From positions 682,001-746,000 of the forward strand of contig NZ_CP043430.1 in NCBI RefSeq assembly GCF_008271365.1: DNA of 64,000 nt. The letters run 5' to 3'. The notes beneath the pieces were generated by a model that did not search any database, had not been told where the DNA came from, and saw only the letters and a list, made by a program, of their open reading frames with translations. Source of the stretch: Microbacterium sp. 1S1. Lineage in GTDB: Bacteria; Actinomycetota; Actinomycetes; Actinomycetales; Microbacteriaceae. How positions within the stretch are numbered: the stretch's first letter is position 1; every line of letters starts with the position of its first letter. Positions 25,098-33,533 of the stretch are shown here, piece by piece. The position numbers were made by a program, and so were the translations under genes.

Positions 25098-26114
25098 CTA
25101 CAGCCAGCCCTTGCGCTTGAACGCCGCGTAGAGCCCGAGGCCCATCGCCACCATCAGCAGCACAGCCATCGGGTAGCCGAGCACCCAGTGCAGCTCGGGC
25201 ATGTGGTCGAAGTTCATGCCGTAGACGGTGCCGACCAGCGTCGGGGCGAAGAGGATGGCCGCCCACCCGGAGATCTTCTTCACCTCGTCGTTCTGGCGGA
25301 TGCTGAGCTCCGTCATCCGGCGCATCTCGTCGTTCTGCCGTCGCGCGACGATGGTCGACTCGACCGTGAGCGCGTTGTCGAGCACGGAGCGGAAGGTCGT
25401 CGCCTTGTCGCTGACGCGCAGCGTGTGGTCGAGGACGTCGCGCAGGTAGCGCTGGAGTTCCTCGCTCACCCGGTATTTCTCCGAGCCGCGGAGCAACGCT
25501 TCGAGCATGCCGGCCAGCGGCTGCGTCGCCCGCTGGAAGTCGATCACCTCGCGGCCGAGGTCGTAGATCCGTTGGGTCGCGTCCGCGTCCTCCTCGAACA
25601 GCTGACTCTCGATCTCGTCGATGTCGTTCTCGAGTCCGGCGAGGACCGGGGAGTACTCGTCGACCACCTCGTCCAGGATCGCGTAGAGCACCGCCTCCGG
25701 GCCGTGGGCGAGCAGAGCGGGATCGGCCTCCAGTCGGCGGCGGACCCGGCCGAGGTCAGGCGACTCCGCGTGGCGGATGGTGACCACGAAGTCCGGTCCG
25801 ACGAGCACGTGCACCTCGCCGAACTCGACCTCCTCGCGCTCGTCGAGGTAGCGGGCCGGACGCAGCACCATGAACAGGACGTCGCCGTACCGCTCCAGCT
25901 TCGCGCGCTGGTGCCCGGAGAGCGCGTCCTCGACGACCAGTTCGTGGATGCCGAACTCGTCGGCGACCGCCCGGATCTCCTCCGTACTTGGTCGGTAGAG
26001 CCCGATCCAGCCCATCCCCCGGCGCTCACGGATCCGCTCGAAGGTCTCACTCAGACTCTGCGGGTTCTCCGTGCGAACGCCGTCCACGTAGATCGCGTTG
26101 TCGACGATCGCCAT
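25098..26114 (-). CDS. corA: CorA-family magnesium/cobalt transporter
   Basis: The 338-residue protein has the CorA layout: a soluble alpha/beta N-terminal domain, a long stalk helix region (about 150-270), then two transmembrane helices at the C terminus. The pore signature YGMNF is in LVGTVYGMNFDHMPEL near residue 308. It should form a pentameric inner-membrane channel for Mg2+ or related divalent ions. A basic tail KRKGWL ends the protein. It lies 26 bp after the stop of the lipoprotein gene on the same strand. No Mg-sensing leader RNA is evident. Confidence 0.92.
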   Translation of the reverse strand: MAIVDNAIYVDGVRTENPQSLSETFERIRERRGMGWIGLYRPSTEEIRAVADEFGIHELVVEDALSGHQRAKLERYGDVLFMVLRPARYLDEREEVEFGEVHVLVGPDFVVTIRHAESPDLGRVRRRLEADPALLAHGPEAVLYAILDEVVDEYSPVLAGLENDIDEIESQLFEEDADATQRIYDLGREVIDFQRATQPLAGMLEALLRGSEKYRVSEELQRYLRDVLDHTLRVSDKATTFRSVLDNALTVESTIVARRQNDEMRRMTELSIRQNDEVKKISGWAAILFAPTLVGTVYGMNFDHMPELHWVLGYPMAVLLMVAMGLGLYAAFKRKGWL

Positions 26115-26140
26115 GTCGACCCCCTGCTCGCCGAGCCCGC

Positions 26141-27421
26141 TCAGCCCGCCGGCGGGACGCAGGTGAGCGCGGAGTCGGTGATGGCCTTGTGGTACTGCTC
26201 CGCAGTGTAGGGCAGCCCGAACTCGGGAGCTGTCTCACCGGAGGCTGCGGGGGCCTTCGAGGCGATTCCGGCGAGCTCCCACGAGAGCTGCTGGGCGAAC
26301 CGGGCCCCGCCCGTGGAGTCGTTCAGCACGACCGCCACCGTGAAGCCGGTCGCCGGGTCCGAGTACGCCGCGGTGGCGTACCCGGGCGTCCAGCCGTGCT
26401 GGCCGATCATCGATCCGACGAGGTAGGCACCGCCCGTCGCCTGGTACCAGGAAGGCGCTTTGTCGTAGGCGGGGAGCGGCGCTCCGAAGCGGTTCGGCTC
26501 GTCCTTGGTGCGGAGCACCTGCGCGGCCTCCGCCTGCATGTAGCGGCCGAGGTCGGTGATCGTGGAGACGGCGCCCGAGTCCGTGAAGCCGGTGCTGGAC
26601 GACAGGGTGGTGATGTCGACGGGCGCGGCGCAGTTGAAGCCGCCCTCGACGGCGCTCATGTAGTGGCCCTTCAGGACCGGCCCGTCCGACGGCGGAGCGG
26701 CGGCGGGGGCGGGGAGGGAGGTCTCCGCCAGCCCGAGCGGCTCGGTGACGTACTCGGCGATGAGCTCGCGAGCGCTCATCCCGGACGCCCGCTCCAGGGC
26801 GAGCCCGAGGAGCAGGTATCCCGCGTCGGAGTCGCGGAACGTGGTCTGGGGAGCGACGCGGGACCGGCCGAGGCCGTACCCGGCGAGTTCGAGCGGAGCC
26901 CAGACCCGCTCCGGGGTGTTCAGCCACGCGCCCATGACCGTCGCCTCGGAGGAGCCGGCTCCGCTGGTCCCGTTGCAGAGGTCGACGAGGGTGATGTCGG
27001 CCATGTCGGCGACGCCCGAGACGTACTCCGGCACCTTCGCGTCGAGCTCCACGGTGCCCTCGTCCGCGAGGGCATAGAGGACATCGCAGGTCATGAGACG
27101 GGTGACGTCGGCGATGCGGAACGACATGTCGGTGGAGAGCTCGCCGCCCTCCGCCTTGTCCTGCGTGCCGGTCGCCGCCACCCAGGTCCCGCTCCACGGC
27201 ACCCAGACACCGACGATGGCGCCGCTTGCGCCGGAGGCGGCGAGCGCGTTGTCGACGGCCCCCTGGAGCGCGGCGACCGTGTCGTCCGGCAGGGCGGCGT
27301 CGACCTGGGCGGGAGGCGTATAGCTGAAAGTGCCCTCGGAAGAGCATCCGGTGAGGACGAGACCGAGTACGGCCGCCGTGGCCGCTGCGGCGCGCCACCG
27401 GCGCGACGAGAGAAGCTGCAT
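26141..27421 (-). CDS. Beta-lactamase-fold lipoprotein with its catalytic residues replaced
   Basis: The 426-residue protein has a lipoprotein signal (LVLTGC, lipidated C26), so it should sit on the outer face of the membrane. The body follows serine beta-lactamase/PBP-like (class C, Pfam Beta-lactamase) order, but the SxxK catalytic site reads A-D-V-T-R at 103-107 (Ser to Asp104, Lys to Arg107), and the YxN site reads D-S-D at 196-198. A QHGWTPGY segment stands at the third motif. It is therefore probably a non-catalytic, perhaps peptidoglycan-binding, relative. It is upstream of corA on the same strand. Confidence 0.8.
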   Translation of the reverse strand: MQLLSSRRWRAAAATAAVLGLVLTGCSSEGTFSYTPPAQVDAALPDDTVAALQGAVDNALAASGASGAIVGVWVPWSGTWVAATGTQDKAEGGELSTDMSFRIADVTRLMTCDVLYALADEGTVELDAKVPEYVSGVADMADITLVDLCNGTSGAGSSEATVMGAWLNTPERVWAPLELAGYGLGRSRVAPQTTFRDSDAGYLLLGLALERASGMSARELIAEYVTEPLGLAETSLPAPAAAPPSDGPVLKGHYMSAVEGGFNCAAPVDITTLSSSTGFTDSGAVSTITDLGRYMQAEAAQVLRTKDEPNRFGAPLPAYDKAPSWYQATGGAYLVGSMIGQHGWTPGYATAAYSDPATGFTVAVVLNDSTGGARFAQQLSWELAGIASKAPAASGETAPEFGLPYTAEQYHKAITDSALTCVPPAG

Positions 27422-27506
27422 GTGTGGGAACCCCCGAAGACGTGTCCCCCGAGTCTAGAGCGCGGATGCTGAAAGTCGGCCCCGCGAGCCGTCGTAGGGT
27501 GTCCCT

Positions 27507-27821
27507 GTGCCCCACGACTTCGATGCCGACGTGATCGCCGCCGTCCTCCGCCACATGAACGGCGACCACACCGACGACAATCTGCTCATCGCCCGCGCCT
27601 TCTCGGAGCCACCGACGGACGACATCGACGCCGCCGTCATGACCGGGTTCGACGGGGAGGCCGGGGTCTGGGAGGTCTCGCGCGGCGGAACGCCGTCGGA
27701 GCTGCGCGTCCCGTGGCCCGGTGGCCCGATCACCGCGCGTCCGGAGGTGCGCCGCGAGGTCGTCGCCCTCTACGACGCCGCGTGCGCACGTCTCGGCGTG
27801 GAGCCGCGACCCCACGACTGA
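27507..27821 (+). CDS. DUF2470 family protein
   Basis: The 104-residue protein is a single DUF2470 domain: DADVIAAVLRHMNGDHTDDNLLIARAF at the start and a GVWEVSRGG...LRVPWPGGPITARPEVRREVVALYDAA core. In HugZ-type proteins this domain is fused to heme-degrading split-barrel domains, and in plants it is found in pyridoxamine-oxidase-like proteins near heme metabolism. The gene directly precedes heme oxygenase, 54 bp away, supporting a heme-related role. The GTG start is 6 nt after TAGGGT, so it is probably leaderless. Confidence 0.82.
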   Translation: MPHDFDADVIAAVLRHMNGDHTDDNLLIARAFSEPPTDDIDAAVMTGFDGEAGVWEVSRGGTPSELRVPWPGGPITARPEVRREVVALYDAACARLGVEPRPHD

Positions 27822-27846
27822 CGACCCCGAAGCTCGGTCTTCCATC

Positions 27847-27869
27847 GAAGGTTAGGCTGCCCTTACACT
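27847..27869 (+). promoter_or_regulatory. Iron-box-like site and -10 box of the heme oxygenase gene
   Basis: GAAGGTTAGGCTGCCCTTA (27847-27865) matches about 14 of 19 positions of the DtxR/IdeR consensus, which I recall as TTAGGTTAGGCTAACCTAA. It overlaps TACACT (27864-27869), which stands 6 nt before the ATG. A DtxR-family repressor bound here would block transcription when iron is plentiful. Confidence 0.6.
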
Positions 27870-27875
27870 GAAGCC

Positions 27876-28523
27876 ATGCCCGAGATCCTCTCCTTCTCCG
27901 CCGCCCTCCGCGAGCGTTCCTCCAGCTCGCACTCGCGCAGCGAGACGGCCGGCTTCATGTCGGATCTGCTGAAGGGCGAAGGCTCGCGCGAGGACTACAT
28001 CGCGCTGGTCGCACAGCACTACTTCATCTACGACGCCCTGGAGGAAGCCGGCGAGCACATGCGCCTGGACCCGGTCGCCTCCGTGTTCCTCAGCGACAAG
28101 CTCACCCGTCTTCCGGCGCTCGAGGCCGACCTGGCCTTCCTCCTCGGCCCCGAGTGGCGCGAGCGGATCGCCCCCCTCCCCACCACCCGGCGGTACGTGG
28201 AGCGCATCCGCCAGGTCGGCGCGACCTGGGCGGGTGGCTTCGTCGCCCATCACTACACCCGCTACCTCGGCGACCTCTCCGGCGGCATCTTCATCGGCCG
28301 GGTGATGGCGCGGCGCTTCGGCTTCGAGACGAACGGCATCGGCTTCTACCTGTTCGACGACATCGCCGACCCTTCCGCCTTCAAGGACGTCTACCGGGAG
28401 CAGCTCGACGCCGCCCCGTGGGACGAGGCCGAGCGAGAGCGCGTCATCGACGAGGTCCTCCTCGCCTACCGGTTCAACACCGAGCTCTTCGAGGACCTCG
28501 ACCGCGCGCGCGTCGCGGCCTGA
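27876..28523 (+). CDS. Heme oxygenase, HmuO type
   Basis: The 215-residue protein is a biliverdin-producing heme oxygenase. The proximal heme ligand is the histidine of SSHSRSE (H19), and the distal helix carries YLGDLSGG, whose glycines contact the bound oxygen. VAQHYFIYDALEEAGEHM and the late FRFNTE-like LAYRFNTELFEDLD match HmuO of Corynebacterium. It opens heme with O2 and reductant, releasing iron, CO and biliverdin. The iron-box-like promoter and the preceding DUF2470 gene fit iron acquisition from heme. No heme importer lies nearby. Confidence 0.93.
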   Translation: MPEILSFSAALRERSSSSHSRSETAGFMSDLLKGEGSREDYIALVAQHYFIYDALEEAGEHMRLDPVASVFLSDKLTRLPALEADLAFLLGPEWRERIAPLPTTRRYVERIRQVGATWAGGFVAHHYTRYLGDLSGGIFIGRVMARRFGFETNGIGFYLFDDIADPSAFKDVYREQLDAAPWDEAERERVIDEVLLAYRFNTELFEDLDRARVAA

Positions 28524-28535
28524 CGCGACAACGGA

Positions 28536-29960
28536 TCACGACCTCGGCAGTTCGGGCGTCGATGCCGCGAGCCACGCGTCCCGCATGAACCGCCGCACGT
28601 CCTCGTCCACCCGGATGTCGCTCGGCCGGAGCGGACGCGACAGGTAGAGTCCGTCGAGCGACGTGAGCCGGCTCAGCGCGACGTATGTCTGTCCCGGCGC
28701 GAACGCCCCGGAACCGAGGTCGATGACAGCGCGGTCGTAGGTCTTGCCCTGCGACTTGTGGATCGTCACCGCCCACGCGAGGCGCAACGGGAACTGGGTG
28801 AACTCGGCCACGACGTCGCGGGAGAGCTTCTTCGTGTTCGGGTCGTACGCGTATCGGAACCGTTCCCAGACAGCGGGCTCGACGTCGACCTCCTCGCCGT
28901 CGATCTCCACACGAACCGTCCCGCCGAGGATGCGGGTCACCGTGCCGATGGTGCCGTTCACCCAGCGCGGCGGTTCCCCGGTCATCGCCGTGTCGTTGCG
29001 CAGGAACATCACCTGCGCGCCGACCTTGAGCCGCAGTTCCGACTCGGCGGGCAGCGAGGCCTCTCCGCGCCCGAAGTCGCCGCTGACCTCCGCCCGCGCC
29101 GTCTGCTCCTTGCCCGGCAGTGCGGCGAGGTGGCGGCTGTTGATGCCGTTGACGATGTCGTTGCGGGTGGCCAGCGTGATCATGGGCACCTCGCCCGGCT
29201 CGGGCTCCGGAGGGGTCCTGGCGCCCTGTGCGTTGAGGATCCCGGCGATCTCCGCCGTCACGCGCCCGTAGCGGACGGCGTTGAGCATCGACTTGAACCC
29301 GTCGTCCGACTGCCGGTGGATCTGCACGAGCTCCCGGACGTGCAACTGCGCACGCGTGTCGACCTCGAACAGCGCCCCCTGCCCCCCTTGGGCCCCTGAA
29401 CCTGCCGAAGGGTCTGAGCCCGTCGAAGGGCCGGCCCACACCTTCGCGTCGAAGAACCAGAACGAGCGGTAGTGGTCCTTCACGTACCGCGCCTCGTCTC
29501 CGCGCGGAGGGACGGGAGCGAGCTGATAGGGATCGCCGAACATCACGATCTGCACGCCGCCGAACGGCTCGCCCCGTCGCCCTCGCGCCTGGCGCAGCGA
29601 CCGGTCCATCGCATCCATCAGGTCGGCGTTGACCATCGAGATCTCGTCGATCACCAGGGTTTCGATCGCGTTGAGGATGCGCCGGGTCGCGTCGTTCTGG
29701 TCGATGTCACCATCCCCGATGAGCCCGATCGGCAGCCGGAACAGCGAATGGATGGTCTGCCCCTCCACGTTCAGCGCCGCGACACCGGTGGGAGCGCAGA
29801 TCGCGATCTGCTTCTTGGTGTTCCAGGCGAAGTGCTGCAGCAGCGTGGATTTGCCGGTTCCGGCGCGACCGGTGATGAAGACGTGCTCCCTGGTGTCCTC
29901 GATGAGCCGGAACAGCTCCTGCTGCTCCTCGGACAGGGCGGGAAGGGACACGGTGCTCAC
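28536..29960 (-). CDS. Pif1-type ATP-dependent DNA helicase
   Basis: The 474-residue protein is a superfamily 1B helicase. Walker A is GRAGTGKST (K37), motif Ia CAPTGVAALNVEG, Walker B VIDEISM (D105, E106), motif III FGDPYQLAPV, and the C-terminal motifs are WAVTIHKSQGKTYDRAVIDLG and YVALSRLTSLDGLYLS. It should unwind DNA 5' to 3'. Residues about 176-192 (GPSTGSDPSAGSGAQGG) are a Gly/Ser-rich insert encoded by a short repeat sequence; it sits between motif III and the next core segment and probably forms a surface loop. The GTG start follows no clear ribosome site. Confidence 0.88.
   Translation of the reverse strand: MSTVSLPALSEEQQELFRLIEDTREHVFITGRAGTGKSTLLQHFAWNTKKQIAICAPTGVAALNVEGQTIHSLFRLPIGLIGDGDIDQNDATRRILNAIETLVIDEISMVNADLMDAMDRSLRQARGRRGEPFGGVQIVMFGDPYQLAPVPPRGDEARYVKDHYRSFWFFDAKVWAGPSTGSDPSAGSGAQGGQGALFEVDTRAQLHVRELVQIHRQSDDGFKSMLNAVRYGRVTAEIAGILNAQGARTPPEPEPGEVPMITLATRNDIVNGINSRHLAALPGKEQTARAEVSGDFGRGEASLPAESELRLKVGAQVMFLRNDTAMTGEPPRWVNGTIGTVTRILGGTVRVEIDGEEVDVEPAVWERFRYAYDPNTKKLSRDVVAEFTQFPLRLAWAVTIHKSQGKTYDRAVIDLGSGAFAPGQTYVALSRLTSLDGLYLSRPLRPSDIRVDEDVRRFMRDAWLAASTPELPRS
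29390..29430. repeat. Short repeat inserted in frame in the helicase gene
   Basis: On the plus strand two consecutive units resemble GGTCCCTGAGCCTGTCGAAGG, a repeat I recall from many Micrococcales genomes: one at about 29390-29410 and one at 29411-29429. Degenerate relatives are at 34756-34778 and 41403-41423. The insertion length keeps the helicase frame open. Confidence 0.55.
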
Positions 29961-30066
29961 AGGCTCAAGGGGCGGACTCGGGACGCTCCCCCATGCTACG
30001 TGCCCGGTCCGGCGGGGGCCGGACGACGCTCGGCGTCCCCCCAGGACGCCCTCTTAGACTGACGCC

Positions 30067-31137
30067 ATGGAGCGGGCCGTCACGCGCGCGCCCCGGCGGT
30101 CGAGCCTGGGCGCCGATCTGGCGATCCTCGCCGTCATCGGCGTCCTCCTCCTGGCTGCGATCGGAGCCGGCGGCGCGACGCTGTACCGGCAGTTCTACGG
30201 GCCGTCGGCCTTCGTCGTCCGCTATCTCGATCTGCTCTCCGAAGGCCGCGCCGCCGACGCGCTCCGGGTGCCCGGCGTCGCGATCGACCGCGAGACGCTC
30301 GACGAGGCGGGGATCGACCCTGCCGCCTCCGAGGCCATGCTGCGGCGCGCCGCCCTCGGGCCGCTCACCGACGTCGAGGTCGAGTCGGAGGCGCCCTCCG
30401 GTGACGGCACCGCCGTCACCGTGAGCTACCGTGCCGGCGGCCACACCGGGACGAGCACGTTCCACGTCGCCCAGGACGGCTGGGCGGGCGTGACGCCGAA
30501 CTGGCGCTTCACGACCAGTCCGCTCGCGATCGTCGAGCTCACGGTGCGCGGCTCCGATCGCTTCGCGGTGAACGGGTTCGAGGTGGATCGCCGGCAGGTC
30601 TCCGCCGCTGGTCCCGCCGCGCAGCCGCTCGAGCCGCTGCCACTGCTCGTGTTCACTCCCGGCATCTACTCCGTCACGGTCGACACCGCCACCGCGGAGT
30701 CCAGCGGCCACGGCGTCCTCGCCGACACGCCCCTCGCGATCACGCCGCTCGACGTGCAGACCGAGCCCACCCCGGAGTTCGTGAAGGTCGTTCAGGAGCG
30801 CGTCGAGGAATTTCTCACCCAGTGCACGACGCAGGAAGTCCTGCAGCCCACTGCGTGCCCGTTCGGCCTCCGGGTCGAGAACAGGATCGCCGCGCCGCCG
30901 AAGTGGTCGATCGCCCAGCAGCCCGACATCATGGTCGCGCCCTCCGATGACGGGCACTGGCAGATCCCGCCCGCCAACGCCGTGGCGCACGTCGAGGTGG
31001 AGATCCAGTCCCTGTTCGACGGCTCCGTGGAACCGGTCTCCGAAGACGTCCCGTTCCGCGTGAACGGCTCCATCGCGATCCTGCCCGACGGCTCGGCCTC
31101 GATCCGCGTCGGCTCCCCGGACGACCCGGTGAAGTGA
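30067..31137 (+). CDS. Membrane-anchored protein of unknown function
   Basis: The 356-residue protein has a basic N terminus, one transmembrane helix (LAILAVIGVLLLAAIGAGGATLY, about 18-40) and a large outer part. Residues 45-110 (FVVRYLDLLSEGRAADALRVPG) look like an NTF2/DUF4878-like fold. The rest is beta-rich, with the cysteine pair CTTQEVLQPTAC near 255-266. I do not recognise a named family; homologues are likely limited to Microbacteriaceae. The ATG is 6 nt after TAGACT, so it is probably leaderless. It is convergent with the CopD-CtaG gene. Confidence 0.7.
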   Translation: MERAVTRAPRRSSLGADLAILAVIGVLLLAAIGAGGATLYRQFYGPSAFVVRYLDLLSEGRAADALRVPGVAIDRETLDEAGIDPAASEAMLRRAALGPLTDVEVESEAPSGDGTAVTVSYRAGGHTGTSTFHVAQDGWAGVTPNWRFTTSPLAIVELTVRGSDRFAVNGFEVDRRQVSAAGPAAQPLEPLPLLVFTPGIYSVTVDTATAESSGHGVLADTPLAITPLDVQTEPTPEFVKVVQERVEEFLTQCTTQEVLQPTACPFGLRVENRIAAPPKWSIAQQPDIMVAPSDDGHWQIPPANAVAHVEVEIQSLFDGSVEPVSEDVPFRVNGSIAILPDGSASIRVGSPDDPVK

Positions 31138-31150
31138 CGCGGCCGCAGCG

Positions 31151-33163
31151 TCAGCGGCGCTCGCGCTCCGCGGCACGCTGATCCCGCGCGGCGAGGTCGG
31201 CGAGACGGGCGTTGTACTCCTCCAGCTCGGCGTCGCCCGTGCGGTCGGCATGCCGGTCCCGACGGCGCTGGAGCTTGGTGTCGCTGCGACTCCACTGGAT
31301 CGCCACGGTGATGGCGAGGATCAGCGTCGGGATCTCGCCGATCGACCAGGCGATGCCACCGCCCACGTACTGATCCGTCATCGGGTCGGCGCCCCAGTCG
31401 CGGCCCATCGCGCCGAACCAGTCAGCGACCATGAGGCCCTCCTGCATCATGATCGCCATGCCGAAGAACGCGTGCATGGCCATGACCGCGATGAGCGTGA
31501 TGAGCCGGCCGGGGTAGGGCAGCCGGTACGGCACCGGGTCCGCGCCGATCAGGCTCATCACGAACAGGTAGCCGGAGATCAGGAAGTGGATGACCATCCA
31601 CTCGTGTCCGAGGTGCTCATACATCGACCAGCGCACGAGATCGGTGAAGTAGAAGGCCCAGAGCGAGACGATGAAGATCGCCGCCGCCACGAACGGATGG
31701 GTGACGACTCGGGCGAACGGCGAGTGCACGGCCCACATGATCCACTCACGGCCACCGCGCGTGCCGTCGTCGCGCTTGTGGATCGCGCGCAGCGCGAGGG
31801 TGATCGGCGCCCCGGACACCAGGAGCAGCGGGATCGCCATCGACAGCATCATGTGCCCCAGCATGTGCACGCTGAAGAGGTACTCCTGATAGGCGTTGAT
31901 CGGTCCCCCGGTCACCCACACCAGCATGAGCATGCCGAGCACCCAGAACACGGTGCGGTGGATCGGCCAGCGGTCGCCGCGCACCCGCAGCCGGCGGACG
32001 CCCGCGAGATAGAGGAACAGTCCGAAGCCCGCCGCCACGAGCCACAGCACGTCGATGTCCCACGCGGTGAACCACCGCTCCAGCGTGAGCTCCGGCGGCA
32101 GGAGCGACCCGGTGAGGATCTGCGCCGGGGTCTGCGCGAACGCCGCGACCTCCCCCGTGGGCGGAGGCGTGCGAGCGAGGGCGGCCGCGGCACCCGAGGC
32201 CAGCCCCATGAGCGCCACCTCGCCCAGGACCAGAGCCCAGAACCACCGGGACGCCCTCTCGCCGCTGAGCTTCGGGATCAGGCGGGTGCGGTACCAGGCA
32301 CCGAGCAGCCCCATCCCGACGAGCAGGACCGCCTTGACGACGACGATGAGACCGTAAGGGGTGGCCCACACCGCCTCCCAGCTCCCCACGGCCACGATCG
32401 AGCGCGTGAAGCCGGAGAGCGCCACGACCGCGAAGGCCGCGATGGCGAGGGAGGAGTACCGTCCGACGAGCGCGCCGAGGTCGAGCCCCTGCTGCCCGCG
32501 CAGGAGCACCAGCAGGAGCAGCCCGCCGAGCCAGACGGCGGCACCGACCGTGTGCAGGAGGATCGAGTTGACGGCCATGTTGTGGCCGTCGAGGTCGCCC
32601 GCGTGCCCCTGCGTCGCGAGCGGCAGGAACGACGCCGCGGCGAGAAGCGCGGTGAGCAGGGTGGGAGTCCACGTCCGCCAGGCGAACGCCAGCACCGTGA
32701 TGACCGCGCCGAGGACGGTCGTGATGAGCCACGACTGCCCCAGCGGAAGCTCCAGCAGGAAGCGGCCGAGCTGCGAGCCGAACTCGCGCTCGATGCTGAG
32801 CTGCGGGTTGAAGGCCGCCATGAAGGAGAAGAAGCCGGCGAGTCCCGAGGAGACCGTGAAGACCGCGGCGCCGATCGAGGCGATGTTGAGAGCGGTGTCG
32901 AAGTTCCGCTCTCCCGCCCGCAGCCCGAAGAGCGCCAGCACGAGGGAGCCGAGCATGACCGCGCCCGCGAGGTTCATCACGAGTTTCGCGATCGGAGTGC
33001 CCCACAGGACCACGGGCCCCGGGTCCTGCAGCAGCGGCGGGTTGGCCCCTCCGCCGACCAGGAGCGCCCAGGTGAGGGCGACTCCGGCAGCGGCGAGGAG
33101 GATGACAATGCCGGCGAGACGATACGCCGACGTCGGGCGCGGGGTCTCGGTACGGGAACTCAC
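31151..33163 (-). CDS. CopD-CtaG fusion: copper transport and cytochrome oxidase assembly protein
   Basis: The 670-residue protein is a fusion. The N-terminal half has eight or so helices with the CopD motifs (HNMAVNSILLHTVGAAVWLGG; FTRSIVAVGSWEAVWATPYG). The C-terminal half is the CtaG_Caa3 domain (WFTAWDIDVLWLVAAG, SVHMLGHMMLSMAIPLLL, MHAFFGMAIM). Conserved His and Met residues in membrane helices suit copper transfer. It probably imports copper and supports assembly of the CuB centre of the caa3-type oxidase; this fusion is common in actinobacteria. The C-terminal tail is charged. The GTG start is 6 nt after TAGGCT. Confidence 0.88.
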   Translation of the reverse strand: MSSRTETPRPTSAYRLAGIVILLAAAGVALTWALLVGGGANPPLLQDPGPVVLWGTPIAKLVMNLAGAVMLGSLVLALFGLRAGERNFDTALNIASIGAAVFTVSSGLAGFFSFMAAFNPQLSIEREFGSQLGRFLLELPLGQSWLITTVLGAVITVLAFAWRTWTPTLLTALLAAASFLPLATQGHAGDLDGHNMAVNSILLHTVGAAVWLGGLLLLVLLRGQQGLDLGALVGRYSSLAIAAFAVVALSGFTRSIVAVGSWEAVWATPYGLIVVVKAVLLVGMGLLGAWYRTRLIPKLSGERASRWFWALVLGEVALMGLASGAAAALARTPPPTGEVAAFAQTPAQILTGSLLPPELTLERWFTAWDIDVLWLVAAGFGLFLYLAGVRRLRVRGDRWPIHRTVFWVLGMLMLVWVTGGPINAYQEYLFSVHMLGHMMLSMAIPLLLVSGAPITLALRAIHKRDDGTRGGREWIMWAVHSPFARVVTHPFVAAAIFIVSLWAFYFTDLVRWSMYEHLGHEWMVIHFLISGYLFVMSLIGADPVPYRLPYPGRLITLIAVMAMHAFFGMAIMMQEGLMVADWFGAMGRDWGADPMTDQYVGGGIAWSIGEIPTLILAITVAIQWSRSDTKLQRRRDRHADRTGDAELEEYNARLADLAARDQRAAERERR

Positions 33164-33200
33164 CCCTCCAGCCTAGGCGCGCGCAGCAGGGAGAACGCAC

Positions 33201-33231
33201 GAAGGCCGCCCCCGGATCGGAGGCGGCCTTC
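33201..33231 (-). terminator. Hairpin after the HU gene
   Basis: Ten-bp arms GAAGGCCGCC (33201-33210) and GGCGGCCTTC (33222-33231) enclose an 11-nt loop, 14 bp beyond the hup stop. No T-tract follows on the minus strand. It may serve as a hup terminator. Confidence 0.65.
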
Positions 33232-33245
33232 GAAAGGGTGCGGTC

Positions 33246-33533
33246 TTACTTGACGGCAGCCTTGAGCTTGGAACCGGCGGTCACCTTGACGCGCTTGCCG
33301 GCCGGGATCTTGATCTCGGCGCCGGTCTGCGGGTTGCGGCCCGTGCGGGCGGCGGTGTCGACCTGCTCGAACGAGATCCAGCCCGGGATGGAGACCTTGC
33401 TGCCCTTGGCGACAGCGTCGGAGACCGTGGCGAACAGCGAGTCGAGGACACCGGAGACGGTGGCCTGGCTCTGGCCGGTGGCGGAAGCGATGCTCGCGAC
33501 GAGCTCGGTCTTGGTGATGGACTTGTCAGCCAT
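33246..33533 (-). CDS. hup: HU-family DNA-binding protein
   Basis: The 95-residue protein is a short HU/IHF-type nucleoid protein: KTELVASIASATGQSQATVSGVLDSLFATVSDAVAKGSKVSIPGWISFEQVDTAARTGRNPQTGAEIKIPAGKRVKVTAGSKLKAAVK. The conserved GRNPQTG beta-arm and the final TAGSKLK are present. It bends and compacts DNA as a dimer. It lacks the long Lys/Ala-rich tail found in some actinobacterial HU homologues. A GGAGGATGAC ribosome site sets the ATG at 33533. The 430-bp upstream region is gene-free. Confidence 0.95.
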   Translation of the reverse strand: MADKSITKTELVASIASATGQSQATVSGVLDSLFATVSDAVAKGSKVSIPGWISFEQVDTAARTGRNPQTGAEIKIPAGKRVKVTAGSKLKAAVK

